The position numbers were made by a program, and so were the translations under genes. Under the pieces are notes generated by a model. The model was given only the letters and a program-made list of their open reading frames with translations. It did no database searches and was not told the origin of the DNA. Of a DNA stretch of 64,000 nt, positions 9,571-17,722 are shown in pieces (positions within the stretch are counted from its first letter, which is position 1; every line of letters begins with the position of its first letter). Location of the stretch: the NCBI GenBank assembly GCA_958347955.1, contig CATVXH010000004.1:1-64000 (forward strand), in the 5' to 3' direction. The stretch comes from an uncultured Sutterella sp. (GTDB lineage Bacteria; Pseudomonadota; Gammaproteobacteria; Burkholderiales; Burkholderiaceae_F).

Positions 9571-11340
9571 GTGCACCATGAATTTGCCCTAATCGCGACC
9601 TTGGCCTGGGGGCTTGGTCTGGCTCTCATTTTTGGGTTCGCGGCTACTAAAGTGAAGCTTCCCGCATTGGTCGGTTATCTATTGGCCGGGGTGTGTATCG
9701 CGCCGACCACACCCGGTTTTGTAGGTGATATGGATTTAGCCTCTGAGCTCTCAGAGGTTGGTGTGATGCTTTTGATGTTTGGTGTGGGGCTTCATTTCTC
9801 GCTCTCCGACTTGCTTCGGGTTAAGACGGTTGCGTTGCCGGGTGCCATCATTCAAATGGCTATCGCTACCGCAATTGGCATGGGAATGGCCCATTGGTGG
9901 GGATGGAGCTGGGGAGAGGCGTTTATTTTGGGCCTGTCGTTGTCATGCGCTTCAACCGTTGTACTGATGAAAGGCTTGGAAGCCAAGGGTTGGTTGCAAC
10001 GTTCGAGAGGTCAGCTTGCTGTCGGTTGGCTGGTGGTTGAGGATTTGGTCACGGTTTTACTTTTGGTGCTTTTGCCATCCATCGCCACCTTCTTTAAGGG
10101 AGAAGCGTCCACGGAAGGCTCGTTGACCGTGGCGATTCTGGAGACAACCGTTTTGATTATTGGGTTTGTCGCATCAATGCTGGTGATTGGCCGCAGAGTT
10201 CTACCCTGGGTGCTTTTTCAAGCTGTTAAAACCGGTTCCCAGGAAGTGTTTACTTTATGTGTGATTGCCATTGCTATCGGTGTGGCCTACGCCAGTGCTC
10301 AGATTTTCAATGTTTCCTTTGCGTTGGGTGCGTTCTTCGCGGGCATGATGATGCGCGAAAGTGAATACGCTCACCGGGCGGCTCTTCAGACGCTGCCTCT
10401 GCAGGATGCTTTCTCTGTCATATTCTTTCTCGGCGTCGGGATGCTTTTTAACCCGATGATTATCATCAATAATCCCTTGCATGTTTTGGGGATTGTTTTT
10501 GTCATCATTGTCTGCAAGAGTGTGACGGCTGCGGTGTGGGTAAAGATTATGGGCCGTAGCTACAAAGACGCGCTCACGGTTGGCGCCGCGCTTGCGCAGG
10601 TGGGCGAATTTTCTTTCATCTTGGCCGGTCTCGGCTTGTCGCTTGGTTTGTTGCCCGAAGAAGGAATGTCTTTGATATTGGCAGGCGGCATCATCAGCAT
10701 TGCTTTGAACCCATTGCTTTTTGCCCTGGTGGAGCCTATCCACAAGCGCTTCTTTCTTAAAGAGAATCCCGCTGTCGAAGAAGATGAGGATGATATTGAA
10801 GAAGAAAAGGCAGCCAAACGCGATAAGGTCATCATTGTCGGCGCGGGCGTCCTTGGTCGTGAGCTGAGTGAGGGGCTGCGGGCGAAAAAGGTCGATGTCG
10901 TGATCATTGAGAAAAATATAGAACGCTCAATGAAGGATGAACTGGGAGATCATTTTATTTTAGGCGACGCCATGCAAAAGCAAACATTGGAATTTGCGGG
11001 CATTGACCGCGCCCGTTGGGTGGTTGTCTCAACAACCGATCCGGTGAGCGCCAGAAAAATTGTGGATGTTGTGGGCGAAACCGATCCCGAGGCTCGCGTT
11101 GTGGCTATTGCCGATAAAACCGGTGAGGAACGTTTCTTTATGGATGGTAACGGTGAGTTGCCGGCTCATTTGGAGCATTTGCTGCAATTGCGTCATGAGG
11201 CCGCTAAAACGATCCTCAGTTATGTGTGCGGTCCCCGCGGTTTGCGGGCCGTCTCTAAACCCAAGCGTCCCGTCGCTGATAAAGATGCCAAAGAAAAAAA
11301 CGTAAAGGAATCTGAACCCAATCAGCTTCAGGCGGGATAA
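9571..11340 (+). CDS. CPA2-family cation:proton antiporter with RCK domain, tandem paralogue
   Basis: 589 residues, colinear with the preceding antiporter and sharing long identical stretches (GALLAGVCIAPTTPGFVG-type N-terminus, ALGAFFAGMMMRESEY). The translocation domain covers about 1-395. An acidic linker (EEDEDDIEEEKAAKRDK) precedes the RCK domain, which starts KVIIVGAGVLGREL. The tail is lysine-rich. It starts with GTG at 9571, placed eight bases after an AGGA site; the nearby ATG at 9578 is out of frame. NfeD and QmcA genes follow at close spacing, so this may be the first gene of a longer transcript. The pair is best explained by local duplication. Confidence 0.88.
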   Translation: MHHEFALIATLAWGLGLALIFGFAATKVKLPALVGYLLAGVCIAPTTPGFVGDMDLASELSEVGVMLLMFGVGLHFSLSDLLRVKTVALPGAIIQMAIATAIGMGMAHWWGWSWGEAFILGLSLSCASTVVLMKGLEAKGWLQRSRGQLAVGWLVVEDLVTVLLLVLLPSIATFFKGEASTEGSLTVAILETTVLIIGFVASMLVIGRRVLPWVLFQAVKTGSQEVFTLCVIAIAIGVAYASAQIFNVSFALGAFFAGMMMRESEYAHRAALQTLPLQDAFSVIFFLGVGMLFNPMIIINNPLHVLGIVFVIIVCKSVTAAVWVKIMGRSYKDALTVGAALAQVGEFSFILAGLGLSLGLLPEEGMSLILAGGIISIALNPLLFALVEPIHKRFFLKENPAVEEDEDDIEEEKAAKRDKVIIVGAGVLGRELSEGLRAKKVDVVIIEKNIERSMKDELGDHFILGDAMQKQTLEFAGIDRARWVVVSTTDPVSARKIVDVVGETDPEARVVAIADKTGEERFFMDGNGELPAHLEHLLQLRHEAAKTILSYVCGPRGLRAVSKPKRPVADKDAKEKNVKESEPNQLQAG

Positions 11341-11358
11341 TCAAAGGAAGTGAGTGTT

Positions 11359-11790
11359 ATGACATTGAGCGCAACGACTTTATGGCTGATACTGGCGGCA
11401 TTGTTGGGCATAGTCGAATTAATCGCCACCACTTTTTATCTTTTGGTTTTGGCGGCGGCCGCGCTGGTGGCCTCGGGCGCCAGTTGGTTTGGGCTGACAT
11501 TGGAGTGGCAGATCGCCCTTTTTGCCATTATCGCCATTGTCGGATCTATTTGGGTGCGTAAGATCCGCTCCATTCCGACAAAAAGCGATGCTCAGGCTCA
11601 CGCGCTGCAAAATCTCGATGAAGGTCAAATTGTCTCTGTGAGCAGTTGGGACGAAAAGGGGTTCACAACAGTGAAATACCGTGGCGCGGATTGGCAGGCC
11701 AGGGCTTTGGACGGAGAAGAAAAAGTCGCCGGTTCTTATACGATTGTGCGCGTGGAAGGCAGTGTGCTTTATTTGAAGAAATCGTCTTAA
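11359..11790 (+). CDS. NfeD-like membrane protein (YbbJ type)
   Basis: About 143 residues. The N-terminal half holds two to three membrane helices (LWLILAALLGIVELIATTFY and following). The C-terminal half is a small OB-like beta domain (EGQIVSVSSWDEKGFTTVKYRGADW), the layout of short NfeD proteins. These partner SPFH proteins, and the next gene is a QmcA-type SPFH gene 16 bp downstream, as in the E. coli ybbJ/qmcA pair. A GTG nine bases upstream of this ATG is open, but it overlaps the AAAGGAAG ribosome site, so I place the start at ATG 11359. Confidence 0.85.
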   Translation: MTLSATTLWLILAALLGIVELIATTFYLLVLAAAALVASGASWFGLTLEWQIALFAIIAIVGSIWVRKIRSIPTKSDAQAHALQNLDEGQIVSVSSWDEKGFTTVKYRGADWQARALDGEEKVAGSYTIVRVEGSVLYLKKSS

Positions 11791-11806
11791 ATTCAGGGGT
11801 GTAAAA

Positions 11807-12787
11807 ATGAGCGAATTTATGATTTTTACGTTGGTTTTGGCAGTACTCGCCATAGTGTTCGCTTTTCAAGCCATTAAAGTGGTGCCTCAGCAAACTGCTT
11901 GGATTGTGGAACGGTTGGGTAAGTTTCACGCGGTGCTCTCTCCGGGTTTGAATGTGGTGATTCCCTTTATTGACCGTGTGGCTTATAAGCACTCTTTAAA
12001 AGAAATTCCTCTTGATACACCCAGCCAAGTCTGCATTACAAAAGACAACACACAGTTGTCAGTTGACGGTGTGCTTTTTTTCCAAGTGACTGATCCGACC
12101 CGCGCCAGCTATGGCACAAGTAACTATGTGATTGCCATCACTCAATTGGCGCAAACCACTCTGAGAAGTGTGATCGGCAAAATGGAGTTGGATAAGACCT
12201 TTGAAGAGCGCGACTTGATTAACCGCTCTGTCGTGAGCGCCATTGACGAGGCCGCGCTCAATTGGGGCGTGAAAGTTTTGCGTTACGAAATTAAAGATTT
12301 GACTCCTCCTGCGGTGATTTTGCAAGCGATGCAGCAACAGATTACCGCCGAGCGTGAAAAGCGCGCTGTGGTGGCCGCTTCCGAAGGTCGCAAGCAAGAG
12401 CAAATCAATTTGGCCACGGGCGCTCGAGAAGCTGCCATCGCTGAGTCCGAAGGCGAAAAGCAGGCGGCGATTAACAAGGCTGAGGGCGAGGCCGCGGCAA
12501 CGCTTGCCATTGCAACGGCGACGGCTGAAGCGCTTCGAAGAATTGCCCAAGCGACGCGCGAGCCCGGCGGCATGGACGCCGTGAACTTAAAAGTGGCCGA
12601 GCAATACGTTCAGGCTTTTGCTCAGGTGGCAAAAGAAGGCAATACGATTTTATTGCCTTCAAACATGAATGACATGGGCAGCATGATCGCCTCCGCGATG
12701 AGCATTTTGAGAAAAACCGATCCGAAGAATGCGCCGGACAAAAAGGCTGCCGTTTCTGTTGCTGAAACGATTGCCTCGCGTCAATAA
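11807..12787 (+). CDS. qmcA: SPFH/band-7 (stomatin-like) membrane protein QmcA
   Basis: 326 residues. One N-terminal membrane anchor (about 4-24) is followed by an SPFH domain opening VVPQQTAWIVERLGKFHAVL, then a long alanine/glutamate-rich coiled coil (ITAEREKRAVVAASEGRKQE and on to about 245). QmcA proteins form large membrane-bound oligomers thought to scaffold membrane proteases and microdomains. The NfeD gene just upstream is the standard partner. E. coli QmcA is about 305 residues; the extra length is in the C-terminal tail. The four paralogous small genes follow 69 bp later on the same strand and could be co-transcribed. Confidence 0.9.
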   Translation: MSEFMIFTLVLAVLAIVFAFQAIKVVPQQTAWIVERLGKFHAVLSPGLNVVIPFIDRVAYKHSLKEIPLDTPSQVCITKDNTQLSVDGVLFFQVTDPTRASYGTSNYVIAITQLAQTTLRSVIGKMELDKTFEERDLINRSVVSAIDEAALNWGVKVLRYEIKDLTPPAVILQAMQQQITAEREKRAVVAASEGRKQEQINLATGAREAAIAESEGEKQAAINKAEGEAAATLAIATATAEALRRIAQATREPGGMDAVNLKVAEQYVQAFAQVAKEGNTILLPSNMNDMGSMIASAMSILRKTDPKNAPDKKAAVSVAETIASRQ

Positions 12788-12856
12788 AAGTCTTTTTGGT
12801 ATTTCGTTAAAATGACGTCTCTTTAATTGTAGGACGCTGTTTTTGAAAGGCTTCTC

Positions 12857-13336
12857 ATGAGTAACGATATCGACATCAAACCGGGCATGCTGGATCTGAA
12901 AAATCCGGATGAGTTGGCTTGTCTTTTTGACGACTACCTGGATTACACATTGGACTTTATTGAAAAGTCTGAAAATGCCGATGATTTTGCCGAAAAAATA
13001 TCCGACCATGCCCTGTTGCTGACCATGGGTTTTACGATGCGCACGCCGATGCTGGGGCTTGACGATGAACTCTTCGGTGAAAAGCTTGGTTATCGATTGA
13101 AAGATTCTCTTTGCAAAGATGGTTTACTTGCGCCGGACTCTCCTGTGTTGTTGTCAACCAAGGCAAGCGATTTCATTTTTGTGGCGGCTGTTTTAATGGC
13201 TCAACAATTTATGGAAGTGATCAAAGACTGCTCGATGAATGACTCTTCAAGCGAAGTGGTGGAATTAAGGCGGAAAGCACTTGTCAGAAATTGGGTTGAT
13301 CGTTTCTTGGGGAAAGGAAAATATGCCCGCAGATAA
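12857..13336 (+). CDS. uncharacterised small protein, paralogue 1 of 4
   Basis: 159 residues, acidic, predicted mostly helical, with no signal peptide or membrane segment. I do not recognise the family. Its central part (SDFIFVAAVLMAQQFMEVIK) and its end (RNWVDRFLGKGK) line up with the three following genes: each has a helix with the pattern hydrophobic-A/F-x-F-x-E/x-V/I-Y/F in the middle and a W-x-x-R-x-L-G-like motif at the C-terminus. An AAAGG ribosome site precedes the ATG. Its last 14 bases overlap the start of the next gene, suggesting translational coupling. It is the most diverged of the four. Confidence 0.8.
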   Translation: MSNDIDIKPGMLDLKNPDELACLFDDYLDYTLDFIEKSENADDFAEKISDHALLLTMGFTMRTPMLGLDDELFGEKLGYRLKDSLCKDGLLAPDSPVLLSTKASDFIFVAAVLMAQQFMEVIKDCSMNDSSSEVVELRRKALVRNWVDRFLGKGKYARR

Positions 13337-13829
13337 GAAAAAAACAGAGCAATCGCAGCAACATTTCGATTTGGCTGACGTGTCGGTTTTGGCAGAGCTT
13401 TTCGAAGTTGTCCTGTATGACGTGGTCCGCCGCTCGCAGATGGTTTCTGCCTCTTCGCTTAAGCAAGAAGAGGCGGTTGCGATGGATAAACAATCAGCCG
13501 CTTTTTTATCAGCGGTGCTTGCCGGTAAAAATGATCAATTTATTGCCAAACCTTATTCGACGGGAGATCCATTGGCAAGTTACCTCAGGATTTACATGAA
13601 GGAGCGCTTTGAAAAAGTGGGAGTCAGCGAAAACGATCTTGCTGATACCCGCGGCGTGCTGCAGGCAGCGGCTTTTGAATTTGTTTGTGACGTTTATTCG
13701 CTTTTGAAAAAATACGCCAAACGTCAAAACGCCGACGGTTTTGGTAACGAGGGCAAGCGCCTGTGCCGAATGTGGGCCGAGCGTATGCTTGGACTCAAAG
13801 AAAGCGATCCCGTGCTTTTTTTGGAGTAG
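13323..13829 (+). CDS. uncharacterised small protein, paralogue 2 of 4
   Basis: 168 residues from ATG 13323, which follows a good GGAAAGGAAA site. A TTG at 13281 is in frame but lacks a site and lies deep in the previous gene. The N-terminus is lysine/glutamine-rich; the rest is helical. The core (LQAAAFEFVCDVYSLLKKYAK) and the end (CRMWAERMLGLKE) match the sister genes. A K-Q-E-E-A-V-x-M-D-K stretch followed by FLSAVLAGKNDQF corresponds to the GE-x-M-x-E...TFSGxNxxF stretch of paralogues 3 and 4. No known domain. Six bases separate it from the next gene. Confidence 0.8.
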   Translation: MPADKKKTEQSQQHFDLADVSVLAELFEVVLYDVVRRSQMVSASSLKQEEAVAMDKQSAAFLSAVLAGKNDQFIAKPYSTGDPLASYLRIYMKERFEKVGVSENDLADTRGVLQAAAFEFVCDVYSLLKKYAKRQNADGFGNEGKRLCRMWAERMLGLKESDPVLFLE

Positions 13830-13835
13830 GTCGCT

Positions 13836-14330
13836 GTGTCTTGTCCTTTAAGATATGCCACAAAAAGGCAGCTCAATCCGAACATTTCTTCCTATCCTGT
13901 CGCCCGTGAAGTGATTGCCAAAGCTGTGCAAAATACTTGGGATAGGGCGCTTAAGGTCAGCTCGGGAGAAATGAGCATGGCCGAGCTTGAGGAAGCTAAC
14001 CTTAATCTTGTGCTCTGGTTGCAGGACACGTTTTCAGGCGCGAACGGTCATTTTTCCTGCGAAAGCGAATTTAACGAAGTAAGGTTGCCGGATTTGTTGC
14101 GCGAGAGCATGGGCGGGGAAATCGAGTGCTTTAATACGGCGGTTGATTTAACAGATAACGAGTCGCTGATGTTTTCGGTGTTCGCTTATTTCGTTTCGGA
14201 AATTTTTGTTTTACTGAAGAGAGCCAATTGCGCGAGCTCAGGTTTGTTGGGCAATCCGCAAGTGGAAGCCTTCATTGATTTTTGGAGCTTGCGTCTTACG
14301 GGAGCGCCCGTGGCAAGCGATTTTAAATAA
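13836..14330 (+). CDS. uncharacterised small protein, paralogue 3 of 4
   Basis: 164 residues with a GTG start at 13836, preceded by TTTGGAGTAGG at suitable distance. It begins MSCPLRY, sharing the MSC start with paralogue 4. The middle reads LWLQDTFSGANGHFSCES and then LMFSVFAYFVSEIFVLLKRA, clearly homologous to WLGATFSGQNAQFEID and LIFSAMAVFMAEVYDTLSV in paralogue 4. The C-terminus DFWSLRLTGAP is the degenerate form of the tryptophan motif. Four cysteines are scattered and not arranged as a metal site. Soluble, helical, function unknown. Confidence 0.8.
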   Translation: MSCPLRYATKRQLNPNISSYPVAREVIAKAVQNTWDRALKVSSGEMSMAELEEANLNLVLWLQDTFSGANGHFSCESEFNEVRLPDLLRESMGGEIECFNTAVDLTDNESLMFSVFAYFVSEIFVLLKRANCASSGLLGNPQVEAFIDFWSLRLTGAPVASDFK

Positions 14331-14341
14331 AGGAAAACTTC

Positions 14342-14890
14342 ATGAGCTGTAATGGAAATTGTTCATCTTGCGGCAGTGACTGCCAAAAACAGCCGCTGCG
14401 TCATCCCAACATCACGGGGGCGATTCTGGGGCAATTTATGATGGAGATGGCCCATCGTTCTCAAAAAAACGCCGCCGGTGAGATCACCGAGGAGGTGATG
14501 GATGAGATGGACCGCAAGACGATGAATTGGCTCGGCGCCACCTTCAGCGGTCAAAACGCCCAGTTTGAAATTGATCAGCAGTGGTACCCGGTGGGAGTGG
14601 CCGGCAATCTTCGCCTGAAGTTAGGCCAAGATCTCGCTCAGGCAGCGGGCGGCAAGTTGCCCGAAGATAACACCACACTGATCTTTTCCGCAATGGCCGT
14701 TTTTATGGCCGAAGTGTACGATACTCTGTCAGTGGTGACAAAAAAAGGAATTGAACCTTTAGGTGAAGTGCCCGCTCCTGAAATGCTGGCGCTATTGAAG
14801 CGTTGGACGGAAATGCTCGTGGGCTATGAGCTCCAGTGGCGTGATCCGGATCAGGAAAATAAAGAGAAAAAACAACCGGACGCGCAATAA
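14342..14890 (+). CDS. uncharacterised small protein with N-terminal Cys cluster, paralogue 4 of 4
   Basis: 182 residues. The first 14 residues hold C3-x3-C7-x2-C10-x3-C14 (MSCNGNCSSCGSDC), an arrangement suited to metal or Fe-S binding, absent from paralogues 1 and 2 and reduced to one Cys in paralogue 3. The body is homologous to paralogue 3 (GEITEEVMDEMDRKTMNWLG, TFSGQNAQFEID, TLIFSAMAVFMAEVYDTL, KRWTEMLVGYE). The C-terminal tail is highly charged (QENKEKKQPDAQ). An AAAGGAAAACTTC site precedes the ATG. It is the last gene of the run and is followed by a strong terminator. The family is not one I can name. Confidence 0.82.
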   Translation: MSCNGNCSSCGSDCQKQPLRHPNITGAILGQFMMEMAHRSQKNAAGEITEEVMDEMDRKTMNWLGATFSGQNAQFEIDQQWYPVGVAGNLRLKLGQDLAQAAGGKLPEDNTTLIFSAMAVFMAEVYDTLSVVTKKGIEPLGEVPAPEMLALLKRWTEMLVGYELQWRDPDQENKEKKQPDAQ

Positions 14891-14964
14891 CTCAAAGGAA
14901 AATAGGCCGCACCTGTTGCGGCCTTGATCTGTCATAAAACGAAAAACAGTTAATTTTGCCAAAG

Positions 14965-15008
14965 AGGAGGAATGTCTCAGTGTGAATGGCCTGAGTTCCT
15001 CCTTTTTT
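14965..15008 (+). terminator. strong terminator after the four-paralogue cluster
   Basis: Stem AGGAGGAA-TGT-CTCAG / CTGAG-TTCCTCCT with loop TGTGAATGGC, followed directly by TTTTTT. A shorter GGCCGCA / TGCGGCC hairpin at 14905-14923 precedes it. The T run overlaps the smpB stop, which converges here. Confidence 0.85.
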
Positions 15009-15456
15009 ATTGGGAGGCTTTTTTCATAAGACGTTCGCGATCACGCTGCCATTGTTTTTTGCTCTCATCTGCGCGTTTTTCGTACTCTCTCTTACCTTTA
15101 GCCAGTGCCACCGTGAGTTTGACTCTGCCTCGGGAAAAGTGCATGTCCAAGGGGATAAGCGCATAGCCCGCCCTCTCAACTTTGCCTATCAGTTTGTTGA
15201 TTTCCCGAGCATGCATTAAAAGTTTTCTGACACGCGTCGGATCGGGTTTAGTGTGTGTGCTTGCGGTTTTCAGCGGCGTAATATGCGCGTTTAAAAGATA
15301 CAACTCACCCGAGCGCACGATAACATGAGCTTCCTTGATTTGGGCGCGCCCTTCACGAATTGACTTGACTTCCCAGCCTTCAAGCACAAGGCCGGCTTCG
15401 TATTTCTCTTCAATGTAATAATCGAAAAGGGCTTTACGGTTAACAATATTGGCCAC
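15007..15456 (-). CDS. smpB: SsrA-binding protein SmpB
   Basis: 149 residues, the usual length. SmpB binds tmRNA and places its tRNA-like domain in the A site of stalled ribosomes for trans-translation. The start [21 protein letters not shown], the [20 protein letters not shown] core and the basic tail [17 protein letters not shown] are all standard. The gene is divergent from rnfH. In most beta- and gammaproteobacteria ratA lies between smpB and rnfH; only a 222-bp gap is present here. Convergent with the paralogue cluster over a terminator. Confidence 0.97.
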   Translation of the reverse strand: MANIVNRKALFDYYIEEKYEAGLVLEGWEVKSIREGRAQIKEAHVIVRSGELYLLNAHITPLKTASTHTKPDPTRVRKLLMHAREINKLIGKVERAGYALIPLDMHFSRGRVKLTVALAKGKREYEKRADESKKQWQRDRERLMKKASQ

Positions 15457-15678
15457 GATAAATAATTATTCCGATACAAATTCATTAACAGGGGACCATT
15501 CTAGCAAGAGAGAAACTTTTGGCAGGAACTTTTGTGAGTTTTTTTATTTATCAAGCTCGCTTTTCGTAATGGTTACGCAAGGTCAATTTTTCTATATCCG
15601 TTGGTGAGATTCCGTTACAATTAGCCTCGTTTCGGAAGTTTAACTACCGAGGTTTTATATTTTGAGTGAAGATTTGTG

Positions 15679-15987
15679 ATGCATATTACCGTTGCCAGAC
15701 TCGATAAGGGGTGTGTGGACTTAAAGCAATTGCAGCTAGCTGAAGGTGCTACGGTTGCCGAGGCCGTTCAGGCCGCGGGTTGGACCGTGGGCAACAGTCA
15801 GAAATTGGCAATCTGGAATGTGTTTGCTCAAGCAGACGCCCCGCTTCACGATGGGGATAGGGTGGAAATTTTGCCGCCCCTTACCGTTGATCCGATGACA
15901 GCCCGTCGTTTGAGAGAAGAGAAGAATCAAAAGTCAGAAAATCGTTTGATGAGGGGCCGAAACGGCGGTAAGCATCGGTTAATCTAG
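15679..15987 (+). CDS. rnfH: RnfH family ubiquitin-fold protein
   Basis: About 102 residues (ATG 15679; the GTG three bases earlier is also possible). It resembles the RnfH/UPF0125 family, a ubiquitin-like beta-grasp fold: the sequence runs ITVARLDKG, GATVAEAVQAAGW and the family-typical HDGDRVEILPPLTVDPMTAR. Function is poorly known despite the name. No rnf genes are in the window. The basic C-terminal tail (RLMRGRNGGKHRLI) is an extension. It lies in the usual smpB / rnfH / guaB neighbourhood. Confidence 0.9.
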   Translation: MHITVARLDKGCVDLKQLQLAEGATVAEAVQAAGWTVGNSQKLAIWNVFAQADAPLHDGDRVEILPPLTVDPMTARRLREEKNQKSENRLMRGRNGGKHRLI

Positions 15988-16045
15988 TAAAGATATCCGT
16001 TAACTTGAGCTGCTCGGCACAGATCCCACATTTTGCATTTTCCTA

Positions 16046-16075
16046 TTGCGGAATGTAACGAAAATGGGATAAAAT
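16046..16075 (+). promoter_or_regulatory. predicted sigma-70 promoter for guaB
   Basis: TTGCGG (16046-16051) and TAAAAT (16070-16075) are separated by 18 bases. This lies 75 bases before the guaB ATG. Confidence 0.6.
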
Positions 16076-16149
16076 ACGCCGTTAATCTTTTTACGCCATT
16101 CACGATGGCGATGCCGAATTTTTTTCCACATTTTTCGACTGAGGTTAAC

Positions 16150-17616
16150 ATGCGCATTAGACAAAAGGCTCTTACTTTTGATGATGTGTTGCTCGTTCCG
16201 GCACACTCAACTGTTCTTCCCCGTGACACCGTTCTGACCACCAAGATCACCCGCGAATTGTCTTTGAATATTCCGATGGTTTCCGCCGCTATGGATACCG
16301 TTACAGAATCTGGCTTGGCTATCGCCTTGGCTCAGGAAGGCGGCATTGGCTTTATTCACAAAAACATGAGCCCGAAGCAGCAAGCCGCTGAAGTGGCTCG
16401 CGTTAAGCGTCATGAAGCCGGCATAGTGGCCGATCCGATCACAGTGACCCCCGGTATGACGGTTGGCGAAGTGATCCGTTTGAGCCGTGAACGTCACATC
16501 TCCGGTTTGCCTGTTGTCGATGACAAGCGTGTTTTGGGTATGGTGACTTCCCGCGACCTGCGTTTTGAAACACGCATGGATATCCCGGTCTCTCAAATTA
16601 TGACCCCGGCCGATCGTTTGGTGACGGTCCGTGAAGGTGCGAGCCTTGAAGATGCCAAGCGTTTGATGCATCAACATCGTGTTGAACGCGTGCTCGTTGT
16701 GGATAAAGATTTCAATCTCACCGGTTTGATGACGGTTAAGGATATTATCAAAGCTGGTGAACACCCCAATGCCGCTAAAGATTCCCACGGCCGCCTGTTG
16801 GTCGGTGCTGCCGTCGGTGTGGGCGAGGGCACAGAAGAACGTATTGAATTGATGCTTGAAGCCGGTGTCGACGTGATCGTTGTTGATACGGCTCACGGTC
16901 ACTCACAAGGCGTGTTGGATCGCGTCGCTTGGGTGAAGAAGAATTATCCGCAGTTGCAAGTGATTGGCGGCAACATCGCAACCGCCGAGGCTGCTCGCGC
17001 CTTGGTTGACGCCGGCGCCGACGGCGTTAAGGTTGGTATCGGTCCGGGTTCTATTTGTACGACCCGTATTGTGGCCGGTGTCGGTGTTCCTCAAATCACG
17101 GCTGTTTCCGACGTCGCTCAAGCGCTCGAAGGCACCGGTGTGCCGTTGATTGCCGACGGCGGTATCCGTTTCTCCGGTGATATTGCCAAGGCCTTGGCCG
17201 CTGGCGCTTACGCCGTCATGATGGGCGGTATGTTTGCCGGTACCGATGAAGCCCCGGGTGAAGTGGTGCTCTATCAAGGCCGCTCCTTCAAGAGCTATCG
17301 CGGTATGGGAAGTTTGGGCGCTATGACCAAGGGTTCCGCCGACCGTTACTTCCAAGACAACAATTCCGGTAACATCAGCAAGTTTGTTCCGGAAGGCATC
17401 GAAGGCATGGTGCCCTACAAGGGACCGTTGTCTCAGATCGTTTACCAGATGATCGGCGGTCTTCGTTCTTCCATGGGTTATTGCGGTTGCCGCACCATCG
17501 AAGAAATGCGTCAACGTGCTGAATTTGTTGAAATCACGGCTGCCGGTTGGCGTGAATCGCACGTTCACGATGTGAGAATCACCAAGGAAGCTCCGAACTA
17601 TCGTCAGGATCACTAA
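16150..17616 (+). CDS. guaB: inosine-5'-monophosphate dehydrogenase
   Basis: 488 residues from ATG 16150 ([18 protein letters not shown]), the start used throughout the family; the frame stays open 39 codons upstream, but that part covers the promoter. It oxidises IMP to XMP with NAD+, the committed step of GMP synthesis. The TIM barrel is interrupted by a CBS pair at about 95-210 ([19 protein letters not shown] and [17 protein letters not shown]). The catalytic loop [17 protein letters not shown] carries Cys303. GAGG sits six bases before the ATG. guaA follows after a terminator-like hairpin, so expression of the two may be uncoupled. Confidence 0.98.
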   Translation: MRIRQKALTFDDVLLVPAHSTVLPRDTVLTTKITRELSLNIPMVSAAMDTVTESGLAIALAQEGGIGFIHKNMSPKQQAAEVARVKRHEAGIVADPITVTPGMTVGEVIRLSRERHISGLPVVDDKRVLGMVTSRDLRFETRMDIPVSQIMTPADRLVTVREGASLEDAKRLMHQHRVERVLVVDKDFNLTGLMTVKDIIKAGEHPNAAKDSHGRLLVGAAVGVGEGTEERIELMLEAGVDVIVVDTAHGHSQGVLDRVAWVKKNYPQLQVIGGNIATAEAARALVDAGADGVKVGIGPGSICTTRIVAGVGVPQITAVSDVAQALEGTGVPLIADGGIRFSGDIAKALAAGAYAVMMGGMFAGTDEAPGEVVLYQGRSFKSYRGMGSLGAMTKGSADRYFQDNNSGNISKFVPEGIEGMVPYKGPLSQIVYQMIGGLRSSMGYCGCRTIEEMRQRAEFVEITAAGWRESHVHDVRITKEAPNYRQDH

Positions 17617-17644
17617 TCGTCGGTAGCATTTTGCGATGAAAAAC

Positions 17645-17697
17645 AGGCGCGAGTCGAGTTTAGTCGGTAAACTTACTCGCGCCTTAATGATTTTTTA
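17645..17697 (+). terminator. hairpin between guaB and guaA
   Basis: A long two-part stem: outer AGGCGCGAGT / ACTCGCGCCT (17645-17684) and inner AGTTTA / TAAACT, followed by TAATGATTTTTTAC. It could act as a terminator or attenuator between the two GMP genes. Confidence 0.7.
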
Positions 17698-17722
17698 CTT
17701 TTAATTATTAGATTAAACGACC

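Noticed and set aside
16903..17613. 236-codon minus-strand frame inside guaB
   Set aside because: Same reason: shadow of guaB codon bias, with low-complexity His/Thr/Gly content.
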